Part shown: piece by piece, positions 1 through 11,625 of the stretch
Numbering within the stretch: the stretch's first letter is position 1
Layout: each line of letters opens with the position of its first letter
NCBI RefSeq assembly: GCF_047511655.1
Contig: NC_133391.1
Coordinates: forward strand, 134,634,906 to 134,698,905
Source: Castor canadensis
Taxonomy: Eukaryota > Chordata > Mammalia > Rodentia > Castoridae
DNA: 64,000 bases
Direction: 5' to 3'
Made by a program: the position numbers and the translations under genes
The notes under the pieces: generated by a model
Database searches by the model: none
Told to the model about the DNA's origin: nothing
What the model saw: only the letters and a program-made list of their open reading frames with translations

Positions 1-3000
1 CCAATGGATTCCCAAATCATTAATTTTTGGATTAGGCCTTTACTTTGGCAACATGTGTACAAATAAACAAGCATGACTGAAATTAATTCATTGCATTCAA
101 GAGACATCTGTAATTCTGTAGTTACTCTAAGAGAAAGAATTAAACAATTTCATCTTTGACCATTTTTCTTCTTTTTTCAACTAAACAAACCTCGCCTTCC
201 TAAATTGCTGTGATTCTTTCTTCCAGCTGATAGGAATTCAAAGGGCCTCATAATGAGTCTTTGTAGTTATAAATTTAAATACATATAAAAACAACAGGAT
301 GACATTAAAGTGTCAGGAAAGGCCAGCTTAGGGACAAATAAAAGACTGATGCTTCCCACGTGAAGTGGATCTTGGGTGTCTGTGCCAAAGTATGACAACA
401 CATGCCAGGTGAGAGATCAGGGGTTGAGCTCATCTCCTCACAGCTCATGGGTCTGGGGAGTTAAACTCAGCAGGGCTTTAGTTTAGATTTACTTTTTAAT
501 TTTATTTCCTTTTCCTTTAAAAAGAGCAAAACCATGACTGGAGAAATGTGGAAGATGACTCTTGAGACATTGTCACGTTTCTCTCAGTCTTTTTAGGAGA
601 CTAGCCACTAAGAAGAGTAACAAAACACCCAAGAGAAGTAGAAATATGTAAGAGTAAATGACATACCTGCTCCAATGGTTAACCAACTGAATGTTCGAGG
701 GTATGACTGTGGATTCAGAAAGAAGCACTGAAATTTCTTCCAAGGTCAACAAACTTTTTAATCCAAGTGATTAACTGGGAAAAGTTACTATTGGAAGTCC
801 TATGGGAAGAAAGGAAAGCAAGAGAAAGGAAGAAGATAAATCCAAGTGGAAGAAGAATGGAAGAGAAAGAGAAGAGAACCATGTAAAAAATGACAATTTA
901 TAGACATAGGAGGCTTAAGAGCTCAGACAGCCCAGGGATTATAGGCCTGGTGTGGGGGTCTTATGGACAGGTATCCTCTCATTCACTTACTTTGGTTGAA
1001 GTAGGGGATATGATGATGGAGAGATACTTAAAAGCCATTTTGTCCTTTCTACATAGAAACTTTTTTCTACTTGTCACTGTATTGAAAATTTTGTGAACAT
1101 AAATTAAATGGAATAGATTTCATTATTAAATACCTTCCATCTACTTGTTCTTATAACAGTCTAACAAGGGTTCTTATGTGGATTTTATAGATAATAAAAC
1201 TAAACCTCCAAGAAGTTAATACATTAAGAAATTTGTTCAAGTCAGACAAGTAGGGAGAAAGATGGGCTTGACCTTGGGTTTGACTTCAAAGTCAGCCTAC
1301 TTTATTCTGCCACTTCCAATATTCCAACTTCCCCCAATAACAGACCTAAAATCTCTGCATAAGGTATTTTATTATAAAAGAGATTGTCCTTCTTTGAGTA
1401 GATATGATAATTCCATCTGCTTCTTGACGTGCTTTAAAATCAAGTTGCTTCTCTTCCATAGAATGTTATTGTCTGGATTTAGGACTTGAATGACAACCAA
1501 ATGATGCTAAATATTTCTATTCTCCTTTATCTCTCTTAACTAGATTGTCCAGTGTTTGGAGTCAAAGACTGCCTTAGCCATCTTAATTTCCTTATCAGTA
1601 CACAGAAATCCTTGAGGTGGTTGACAATCAACATTTATTAAATTCATTCCTGCTGAGATGTTTTGAGAGATAGAGTATTGGAATAAGAAGGACTTCTATA
1701 GAAAATAATTCCATGAATGATCTCACAAAATAAATAGGATATTTTAGAATCAAAGTTAGATAGAATGATTCAAGTTCAATACACTTTGTGAATTAGTAGA
1801 TACCCTTTTTGAATTTTCAAGCATCAATAAGTCATGTTGAAAACTTTTCTGTATTTTAAGTCTATCACTTTGTAACTATTTTCTTGGACCAGCAAAGTTA
1901 TTGCTATGCTCTTAGATTATAACAAATATCATTTCTGTATTTTTCTAAGAAAATGAAAGAGGCAGGTGCACTGAGAAGCAAGCACAGGGGTCTGATTTTA
2001 TTTCTGAGTTCTTTTATCTATTGAAAAATTCTGTGGGTGTTATTGAAATCATTTGGTCTTTTACCCCTTAATTGTTGGCAACTCTTATTTACTTTGAGAA
2101 AATAACAAGAGTACTTCACAGACTGGTTTTATTCTTGTATTACTATTTATTTGCATGATATGATTGCTGTACTTTAAAATGGCAATCAAAATTCAGTATT
2201 ACATGATGTATACTTGAAGTATATTATCTAAAACAGGGCAAGATAGATTGCAGATAGTCAATAAATAATAATGGATTAATATTTTATAACTATCTTTTAA
2301 AGTCCTAGTCCTACAAATCATTTTATATTTTCCTTATATTAGCTTATATAGTTAAAATATGAAGTTATATGGACTTATGGAGTTAAAAATAATTTATAAC
2401 TTATCTAGTTCTAGAAAGAACTTCACATCAAGGAAGGATATGACTAGAATCATAGTTAGCTTTTTATTTTACCTTATATTTACCTTACATAGCTAAAATG
2501 AAATTATATTTACTTATGGACAAGTTATAACACCCTTCTGGTTTTTAGTTTTAGCATCTGAAAAATGAAGTGATTATAAGATATGTAATTGAAATGTTAG
2601 CATCCTATTATCAACAAAATAGACTAGTTTACTACTTCTGTTTTTATATTAGGAGAGCCAGGTTATCTGTATTTGTATGGGGTAAATGGGTTTGGAATAG
2701 ATAGCTTTCCCTTTTCTTAACCACAGATCAAATTCAAGGTCAACTGTAACAGGAAGTTTGTACAGTGTTATAAATATCTTCTTCCTGAAACTCTCAGGGT
2801 AGGCCTGGGGGATGGGAGAATAAGTTCTCTCTGGCACACCATTTCACTAATGAAGTAAATAGTTTCATAAAAATCACTTCTCCCACCAATATGACAAAAT
2901 TTTTTGGCTTCCTAAAACTCCCAATATAAAGAAGAAATATCTAAGTGAACTCTAAATGAAAGTATATACTAATCTAAATATGTTAACTTTGGAGAAATTA

Positions 3001-3279
3001 AAATCTTCACAGTGAATGTCTAGGTGTGGTCTACAAAAATGGAAGGGTTTGGGGGGAAGACTTTCTGACTAGAAATTATATTCTAAGAGTTCATGGGTGT
3101 ATAAATTATTTCTAAAAGATTATTGGTGGTATTCTTCCATTCTATCGAACAAATTTCCAATGAGATAATGAATGGGGTAGATAATTGACACCATGCAAGA
3201 AAAGATGGAAAAAAAGAGAAAAGAACAGAAAACTTACTATACAAGTACCAATGCAGCACCCAAAATTTCTCCCTTCTTT
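1..3279. other. Gene-free AT-rich DNA
   Basis: I find no exon, RNA gene or recognisable young repeat here. Open frames are all under 80 codons, scattered on both strands, without splice context or resemblance to a known protein. Base composition is AT-rich, as expected for mammalian intergenic DNA. Old repeats too diverged to recognise by eye may be present. Confidence 0.6.
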
Positions 3280-4275
3280 TTCATATGAAAATTTAAATCA
3301 AAACCACACTAAGATTCAACCTCACCCCTGTTAGAATAGCTATCATCAAAAACACCACCACCAGAGGTATTGGCAAGGATGTGGGGAAAAAAGGAACCCT
3401 CATACTGCTCGTAGGAATGCAAGCTAGTGCAACCACTGTGGAAAATGATACAGAGACTTCTTAAAAATCTAAACATAGATCTGCCGTATGATCCAGCAAT
3501 CCCACTCCTGGGGATATACCCAAAGGAATGCAACACAGGCTACTCCAGAGGCACCTGCACACCCATGTTTATTGCAGCACTATTCACAATAGCCAAGTTA
3601 TGGAAACAACCAAGATGCCCCACAATTGATGAATGGATCAAGAAAATGTGGTACTTGTACACAGTGGAATTTTACTCAGCCATGAAGAATAATGAAATCT
3701 TACCATTTGCAGGTAAATGGATGGAACTGGAGACCATCATTCTGAGCCAGGTCAGCCAAGCTTCAGAAGACCAAAAATCATATGTTCTCCCTCATATGCA
3801 GACTTTAGATCCAGGGTAAATGTAGCAATGTGGTTGGACCTGGATCACAAGAAAAAGGAGAGCACATACAGGAGATATAGGAATAGGTAGAAAACCCAAA
3901 ACATGAAAGTGTTTGATGTTCCCACTCCAGAGGAACTAATACAGAAGCCTTAAAACGGCAGAGGTTATCGTGAGCAGGGGATCAGGAACCAATGTAAAGA
4001 TCATTGAGTTAGAGTTGAATCAACATGGGTCATAACACATGGGTACATGAAAGCAATAGTAGGAATCTCTCTGTATAGCTATCCTTAACTCAACTAGCAA
4101 AAACGCTTTGTCTTCCTTATTATGCTTACTTCATTTTTTCAACAAAATTAGTGATAAGGGCAGAACAGGACCTGCCTGGAACTGAGTGGGGGAGGGGGGA
4201 AGGGTGGGGAGAGGGGGGCAGAGTGGAGAAATGACCCAAACAATGTATGCACATGTGAATAAATGAAAAAAAAAA
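3280..4275 (+). mobile_element. LINE-1 3' end, 5'-truncated (ORF2 C-terminus plus 3' UTR)
   Basis: The segment starts inside L1 ORF2. Frame 3427-3819 encodes the C-terminal part, recognisable by DPAIPLLGIYP, TIDEWIKKMWY and VEFYSAMKNNEI-type stretches. The homologous upstream part is in another frame, so the copy is dead. The frame stops at 3819. A 3' UTR of about 450 bp follows, with a G-rich polypurine tract at 4186-4218 and an A-rich tail near 4267-4276. The endonuclease and reverse transcriptase regions are missing, as in 5'-truncated insertions. A second copy of the same subfamily lies at 4716-5346. Confidence 0.88.
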
Positions 4276-4706
4276 GGACATTACTGGATTAACTGAAAGT
4301 GTTGAAATATATTTAACACAGATAAAAGTGTGTTATCATTGTTAAGTGTATTAAAGTTGCTAAGTCTACTGGGAGAACATCCACATTCTTTAAAGTATGC
4401 ACTGGAGTGTGGGGAAAAGGGCCATGATGAGTGTGACTTACTCTCAATTTGTTCAGAAAAATGTACATGTCTAATAATAGGTACATAATATGTATGGGGA
4501 GACAATGAGTTTAGGGGAAGAAATGAATCCGAAGAAGAACTGTATGAGATGCGAACAACAAGTGATTTGGGATAAATAATAAATGTGTGTTTTTTACACT
4601 AGTTTTATATTTACAACTTATCACACAATAAAATTATTTCAAAATAAAAAGTAAAAAGAGTATGTCAAAATGTATCAGCAATCACAATAAACAAAATTAT
4701 TTCATT
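4276..4706. other. Spacer between two L1 3' ends
   Basis: AT-rich DNA with no gene or recognised repeat. It ends in an A-rich stretch that probably served as the target of the downstream L1 insertion. Confidence 0.5.
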
Positions 4707-5346
4707 TAAGAAAAAAAGAAAATGAAATCTTATCATTTTCAAGTAAATGGATGGAACTGGAGAACATCATTCTGAGCGAGGTCAGCCAGGCTCAGAAGAC
4801 CAAAAATTGTATGTTCTCCCTCATGTGCAGACTTTAGATCTAGGCCAAATACAGCAATGTGGTTGGACTTGGGTCACATGCTAAGGGGAGAGCACACACG
4901 AGAGGTATGGGGATAGGTAGGAAACCCAAAAATTGAAAGTGTCTGATGTCCCCGCTGCAGAGGAACTAATACAGAAACCTTAAAGTGACAGAGGTCAATA
5001 TGGGAAGGGGATCAGGAACTAGTGAAAAGGTCAGGTAGAGATGAAATAACTTGGGTTGTAACACACTTGTGCACAGAAGCAATGCTAGGAATCTCTCTGT
5101 ATAGCTCTCCTTATCCCAACTAGCAAAAATGCTTTGTCTTTCTTATTATTGCTTATGTCTTCTCTTCAACAAAATTGGAGAAAAGGGAAGAACAGGCCCT
5201 GCCTGGAAGCAAGGGAGGGTGAGGAGGGGGAGAGGGAGAGGGCTGGGGGTAGAGGGGAGAAATGGCCCAAGAAATGTATGTACATGTGAGTAAATGAATA
5301 AAAAATTTTAAAAATAAAGGCAATATACAAGAAAAAAAAGAAAATT
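4707..5346 (+). mobile_element. LINE-1 3' end, severely 5'-truncated
   Basis: From about 4720 the sequence closely repeats the last ~560 bp of the L1 at 3280-4275: the end of ORF2, then the 3' UTR with the same landmarks in the same order, including a G-rich polypurine tract at 5209-5258. A nearly identical A-rich string, aagaaaaaaagaaaat, precedes the element and follows its tail near 5330-5346, consistent with a target-site duplication. Homology to the first copy is clear; the exact ends are approximate. Confidence 0.85.
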
Positions 5347-7174
5347 TAAATGTGATTTCTTTCACTTTTTCCTTTCTTGGGCTTCATTTCCCTGAGACTA
5401 GTGATAGGTTATCAATGATGTGATATATTCCAGAAAAGAAGATGGATTACAAAAGCCAGACAGGAATTTATCCGAATAGCTTAGACTGTCCAGAAGATCA
5501 GAAAATATGTTTCAGTCTTCTAATTATTCTAGAACAAACTCAAATCATCCTTCTAGTAGTGGATAATTAACACTTCATATACACTAATATATACTTCATA
5601 TACACTAATAATATATATTGACATCTTTATTGAGTTATAGAAAAAACTTCTGGGTAGCCATTCAGATATCCAATTGCACTAGAATATTCCTTCTTCCCTC
5701 AATTAGCAATAAAATAGTTATTAATCATTGGTAGATGATGCTAATCAACTCTGTAAAATATATTTTAAATATCCTTGTGTGTTTTGTAGAAATCAATATT
5801 AAAAATAGAATTAAACATGTCCTGAGTTTCTGATTCCTTCCATTCAAAATATTAGCCTTCATATTTGGAATTGATGTTTTTTAACATTCAGATTTTTAAA
5901 AAATCTACAGATAGTTTAAATGACAATGTTTCATCCCATGAATGGATGAACAGTGCTATTTGTATCTTGTAAAAATAGTTCTGCTGTTGTCACATAATCT
6001 GATCCAATATTGTGTGCTGCTATGGAAAGAGGACCACAAATATTCAGAGATGTAATTTCCTGTCCTGGACAGGCTGATTAGCTTATCCCATAAGGAGGGT
6101 AAGGCATTAACAGTCTTCAAAGACAAACTAAATGAAACCACTCTCCCAGCTGTGGTCACTGAGAGATTTGCAACCATTCTGGTCTGAAAGGCAGTTCAAT
6201 GTGATGCAGAGTTGATAAACACACTCTGAGCATTCTGAATCCAGCAAGCAGTCCATTCTGTCCTTGACTCAAAGAGCAGAAAGGTAACATACATTTATAT
6301 TATAATTTGAATAATGGCGGATGATTACAGTGTGTAAGACACTGGAACATAATAAATAGAGAAAGCAGGTAGGTAGAGAAGCTTATAGCTGCAAAGAACT
6401 TACCAGAAATTATTTTTGTGTTATCAGTTAAATGAATAAGTAATGGGAAATAATCATTTTCACAATATCTTTTCCAGTTAGTGTGTAGTTTCTACTTTCC
6501 AGTGGAAATAATAGATGTCTGGGACTGTCCCAGGCCCTTGTCAGGGTCAGATGTTAGGAGAATTTTATAGATAAGTGAATTTGGCATAAGGTCTACACCA
6601 TAAGTTCTGCTTGTCTCTGCAGAAAACTGCCCAGATTTGGTTGTTAACCTTCAGTTGTCAAGTTGTATTTAACTTTTAAGTGCTGGCTTGATCTAGGAGT
6701 GGCTTCTTCTACCTGCAGTGATCCTGTACAGGAAAATTATGATTGAAGGTTATGTTGTATGCATCTGCTTTTGTAAATGTTTTATTACACTTGGAAGAAG
6801 TTCAAATGTTCAAGAGACCATACTTTTTTTTTTTTTTACTATTATAGACAGACAAATTATGCTTTGGAACTTCAATAGATAATACGGAAGTGTTTAGTTT
6901 TTCAGGGATAATTAAAAAATGTCCCTTTTATTTGCACAAGATGTGGTTATCTTAGAGGGCATACTTTGTTTACTTTCTCTCCACTTGGAGCCAACATACA
7001 CATCACTCTGATTTCCTGGAGTTTCTTCACTCCTTCTTCTGCCAAATTACATCTCAGTCTCTTTCAAAACTATTTGTAAAGCACACATCCTTCAGGGAGC
7101 TTTCTGGACAGACCCCACCAACCACAGTAACTCTTGAAATATTCCTGCTGGGTTTTACTTTTATTTTTTAAGGT
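5347..7174. other. Gene-free DNA
   Basis: No exon or recognised repeat is visible. Short open frames, such as 5956-6177 on the minus strand, have no family resemblance or splice context. A T-tract lies near 6825-6838. Confidence 0.55.
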
Positions 7175-8255
7175 TCAATCATTCACTCATTGATTCATTT
7201 ATTATAGGTTCCATCCATATGCTAGGTGTAGTTCTAGGCACTTGAGATACATCAGTGAGCAGAATAAAAGGGTTTTTTTCCTTGAGTAACACATGATAGT
7301 TAATGTTATGTATTATGTTAACACCCAGAAAATTGGTCAAATACCAGTCTAGATATTGCTGTGAAAGTGTTTTTTAAAGTTGGAATTAACATCTAGATCA
7401 GTAGACTTAAAGCAGATTGCTCACCGTAATGTAGGTGGGCCCATCTAAACAATTAATGCCTAAGAGGTCCCTAAGGAAGAAGGGACTTTGTCAGACCTGA
7501 GCAGCAACATCAACTCTTTCCAGTGTATCTGTCTTGCCCTGTGAAATTTAAACTTGCCAGATCTTATGACGGTCTGAACTAATCCTAAAATAAAGAAATA
7601 AATATATGTGTGTGTATCCCTACTTCTCAACATACACACACGCTTTCACATACACATTCTCAAATACTACTGCTATTATGTTTTTTTTTTTTTTTGCTTC
7701 TCTGGAGAACCCTGAGTGACTTATACTACTAATAAGCATCATAATTAAGCAAATTATATGCTATATTAGAATATGATAAATGTGAAAGAATAAGTGACAA
7801 ATAGAACAGGATAAAAGGGACTTGGGAATGTTGAGAAAGGAAATCAAAAAGTAAAGCCTCTTTGAAAGATGAGATTTGAGAAAAGATCAGAAGATACTAA
7901 GAGAGTTAGCCAAGGATCTATGTGGAAAAAGAGCATTTCAGGCAGAGTCAGTAAGGTAAACTAAAGTCTTGAGGGAGGAGTGTACTTGGCATGTTTGAAA
8001 AAAAGCAATGCAGCCCGTGTGACTGGAAAGGAGCACACAGAGAGTTGAGGAGATGAAGATGTGGGCAGAGCAGAATAGGAAGCCAGGTCATCAGAGCCTT
8101 ATGGGCCACCATAAGTGAGCTGTTGAAGAGTATGGAGCAAATCAATCATATGATTCTTATTTGTATTTTTAAAATCGTTATTCCTGCCTGATGGTCTGAG
8201 AATAGACTTTAGCAGGCCAGAGTAATGGCAGGGAGATGTGCTAGGTAGCTCTGTT
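7175..8255 (-). mobile_element. Ancient L2 LINE fragment, split by a later insertion
   Basis: On the minus strand this reads as the 3' part of L2. The end at 7175-7280 is the reverse of the common L2 terminus (gtgcctagaact...catatg...aatgaat style). 7741-8255 carries the upstream block, including the reverse of the 'ggcctacaaggc' and 'cactggcct' type segments. About 450 bp of foreign sequence (7286-7735) interrupts it. The copy is heavily diverged and non-coding. Confidence 0.7.
7286..7735 (+). mobile_element. LTR-like repeat remnant inserted in L2
   Basis: This block separates two collinear parts of an L2 element, so it is a younger insertion. Features such as 'agcagattgctcacc...gtgggc' and a terminal 'cttctctggagaaccctgagtgac' segment resemble old mammalian ERVL/MaLR-type LTRs. 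A purine/CA-rich stretch and a T-tract lie near 7605-7695. Class assignment is from memory and uncertain. No retroviral coding sequence is visible. Confidence 0.4.
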
Positions 8256-8394
8256 AATTAGCATTGCTAAGTAACAACCAACCCCAGATTTTAGCTGCTG
8301 AAGGCAAGAACTATTATTTAGCTCACAGTTGTGTGGATTGTCAAATTAGGCCAGGCTCAGGTGGCAGTTGTAGTGGTCAATTGGCAATGGATAT

Positions 8395-8625
8395 ATTTCC
8401 ACTAGGACCTCAAATTCAACATGTCCAGAACAGGCCATATTCTCAACTTTTCTCTTGCCTTCAGTCCCTCAACTCTCTAAATTCATTCTGTATAAAACCA
8501 CCAGATCAACCCTCTTCAAGCCTTATGTTGTGTCATTTATCTTCTGAAAACCTACAATGACTGCCTGTTGTCAACAAAATCCATACAACACTCCTTAGCT
8601 TGAGTATGTTGGCTAGTTAGCTAAC
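8395..8625 (+). mobile_element. Probable L2 fragment
   Basis: The order of 'aacatgtccagaac', 'ccaccagatcaaccc' and 'aaacctacaatgactgcc' segments follows the sense strand of L2. The 98-codon frame at 8264-8560 crosses the repeat border and is not considered a gene. 8256-8394 may be part of another old LTR-type repeat. Confidence 0.45.
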
Positions 8626-9089
8626 AGATATCCCTTAATATCTGCTGGAAAGCAGATGAATTTTTTTCTTCTGCATCTCTTTCAACTGCCAGTGACTTGG
8701 CTCATTTTTGGACAATAACATATAGGACTAAGGGGGGCCCTTTGTTTTTCTGATTTAAATAAAAAATATGTAGTTATTGCTATTCCTTCTCCATACTTAC
8801 TATTTTGGGTTTATGCATAATGTCTGGAGCTTCCACATCTATCTTATGACCATGAGGAGATAAACAAAAATTTCTAAGGATGTCAGAGCAAAAATAGAAA
8901 GATCATGATCCATGAGAACTTTGTTGAGTTACAGACTGAACCCTGTGATTACCTATTCTGGATCTTTTGTTAAGAAGACAGTTTTGTTTTGTTTTAGTCA
9001 GTTTGTGTTGCTTAAAGATGACATTATTCCTAACTAATTCGAGCCTGGTATTCTTATACCTATACTAGTTGATTTGAAGCTGTCACTCC

Positions 9090-9400
9090 ATATACATCCA
9101 ACTTTACTCAGCTACTTATCTATATTTCACAATTATCTCCATTGGTTTCCATTATTAGAACACTTTCTGGTCTCCTTTCTGCTTTAATGACATAGCTAAT
9201 GCAATTTCCTTCCCAGCAAATTTGTTTTTTTGTATTCTTTCACCGACAACCACCTTTCTTCTTTGTCTTTAGACTTGCTATATTGCCTTCAAATTCCAAT
9301 TTATATTCTATCTCCTCCTTGAAAGCTTTCCAGATCTTTCCAGAGCTGATAGCTTCCTTTTGTGAATTCCTATGGAACTCGTACTTATACAGCAAAGAAG
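9090..9400 (+). mobile_element. Possible L2/L3-type fragment
   Basis: The pyrimidine-rich sequence with 'tatctcctccttgaaagctttccagatc' (compare the 'catctcctccatgaagccttccctga' type block of L2) suggests an old LINE in sense orientation. Divergence is high and the ends are uncertain. Confidence 0.38.
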
Positions 9401-11014
9401 ACAACAAATACCAGAACATGATTACTTAGATACAGGTATGTGTAATCTCATTTTATAAACAGTAATGGCTGAAATTTGATACATTAGAGTTTCCCCATGG
9501 GGAGGAATTGAAATTAGATGTCCAACCATTTTTTTTTTACAAATGAGTAGACAAATGAATAAAGGAGATGGGTAATGAGGTTCTAAAATATAAGTATAGT
9601 TCTGTAGAAGCAACAGAATTGAGAAGTGGTGAAATCAATAGGGCTTCATAGATAGAGTCAAAGAATAGAATATTCTTCTACTGTAAAAAGGTCATGAAAT
9701 GTTCCATTGAGGTATAGGATGACCTAAATGAAGTTTCAGTTAATTTTAAAGAATAAGATAACTTCTTAGCCTTGAATCACATTTTGACTGTTGTATGTGA
9801 TAAGCTTTTGTATATTTTTTGTTATATTTAATGGGAATTGGACACATAATTCTATATGTCCTACAAGGAAAACTAGGTCCACAAAGTATTTTAGTTAAAA
9901 TTATATTTTTTCTGGTTTTATTCACATGTTTTCTTTGTATTATAAGCTAATATGCTTGCTTAGAAAAACACATTTCATTGTTTTTGAGTCATTTCCCCAT
10001 CTTGAGTTTATTAAACTTGAATTAAAAGAAATTATCCTAAAAACAAAGTTGGGTTTTTTTTATACTGGAACTTGAAAAACCTTTGAAACTAAATAAAGTT
10101 AAAATTCAAAACATTAAACAAATTTAAGTCTTAAAATGGTAAGGCATTGCCCATCACAAATATAGGTATTTATTATAGCAACACAGGAGTCATGTTTGTC
10201 CCTTGGTCCTTTCTAGTTGGGGTTGTTTGATTAATTTGATGTTAAATGCCTAATACTAGGTAATGAATTGTTACTCATTCTGTGCCTAGCTTTTTCCATC
10301 CAATTCTAATAGCAAAAGGTGGCCAAGGATAAGTAACTCCATGAGGAAAAATAAATATACTATAGACGTGTGCAAACAGACATATCCAAGAGAGGGAGAA
10401 AGAGAGAGAATAGCTTTGGGAGAAACTATTTCAAGTATTTGTTTCTTTCTCCCTATTATGCCTTATAAATATGTATTAGGGGAGAAAAAAGCTCATCAAA
10501 TTAAGAGAGCCCACTAGGAATCCTTGAAGACTGCTGTCACTACTAGGTCTTGATGACAGCCAGCATTCTGAAGAAATATATCTAAATCACAGGCTTAAAA
10601 AAAAAAGTTAAGAAATCCAGAAAAGTCATAGGCCCTGAGTACAGATTCTGGCACAATATCAATGATAGTTTTTAGACACAGTGTCCTCTCAGTAAAAGAC
10701 CCACATATGGGTCTTTTACTAGCCAAGTTCAGAGCCAAATTTTTCATGCAAGCCTGGAATCCTATCTACTCCTTTCTGATCTTTCAACAGTTTCAAAGAG
10801 TCAGCCTTCCTTCTTTCCAGAAAGCAACCACCCATCCTTTTAACTTCATGTCATTAACATTACTCACCACAGTGGAGGAAGAGACAAGGGTAATCATATG
10901 TTTTTAAATTTTGGAAACAGCCCAAGGTTCCAGATCTCTTTCAAAACTAAGTAGTTTCCTCTTTTATGACTGTTAATTTTCTCACAAGATATTAAAAGTT
11001 TCCTTAGCTTGTTC
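9401..11014. other. Gene-free DNA
   Basis: No exon or RNA gene is seen. It includes a 30-bp hairpin at 10691-10720 and a short GA-rich tract near 10385-10405. Other content is unremarkable AT-rich sequence. Confidence 0.5.
10691..10720. repeat. Inverted repeat, 13-bp arms
   Basis: The left arm agtaaaagaccca and its exact reverse complement tgggtcttttact are separated by 4 bases. No function is apparent. Confidence 0.85.
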
Positions 11015-11625
11015 ATTCATTCACTTACTCTTCTATTCACTCTTTCATTATAAAGTACCTACTCTGTACTTTGGGGATAGAGCAGTGGACATAACCCTAA
11101 TAAAGTTTGCTTTCTAGTGAAAAGAAATGAATACAAATAAATAAGCAAAATATAATCTATTAGGTAGTGAGTTATACAAGATATGAAAAAATAAGCACAG
11201 GTTTGGAAAAAGAAGCCTGAGGGATGATGTTACATTGGGTATTAAGTGAAGGCTGCTCTGATAGTATGCATTGAGCAAGACCCAAAGGAAGTAAGGGAAT
11301 GCATTGCACAGAATCCAGAAGAGCTGCTCAGACACAGAAAACAGGAAATGCAAAGGTCCTGAGTAGGTTCAATGTGTTCAGGAAATGTCTGGGTCTAGTA
11401 CAGCTGGCTGAGCAGACTGGGCAAGTTGTTCAGGGATGGGGCAAATGGCATTAGATATAACAGAGCTTGGGCCAGATCAGGGAGCCTTGCCATCCATTTT
11501 ATGGGCTTTGGCATTTACTCCAAGTGAGATAAGAAGCCCGGAAGAATTTTTAGCAGAGAATTGGTATGATCAGATTTGAGTTTTAAAAAGATCATTTTGG
11601 TTCTGTGTTGGAACAATCTGTAGAG
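11015..11625 (-). mobile_element. Ancient L2 LINE fragment
   Basis: Read on the minus strand this is a second L2 copy in the same orientation as 7175-8255. It begins at the terminal repeat-like 'cattcattcactta' end, passes the 'ggaaatgcaaaggtcctgag' block (reverse of the 'ctcagggcctttgca' segment) and reaches 'gatcattttggttctgtgttg' (reverse of the 'cacagcagccagagtgatc' segment). It is diverged and non-coding. Confidence 0.72.

Noticed and set aside
3427-3819. 130-codon open frame as a gene
   Set aside because: It is the C-terminus of L1 ORF2 in a 5'-truncated insertion.
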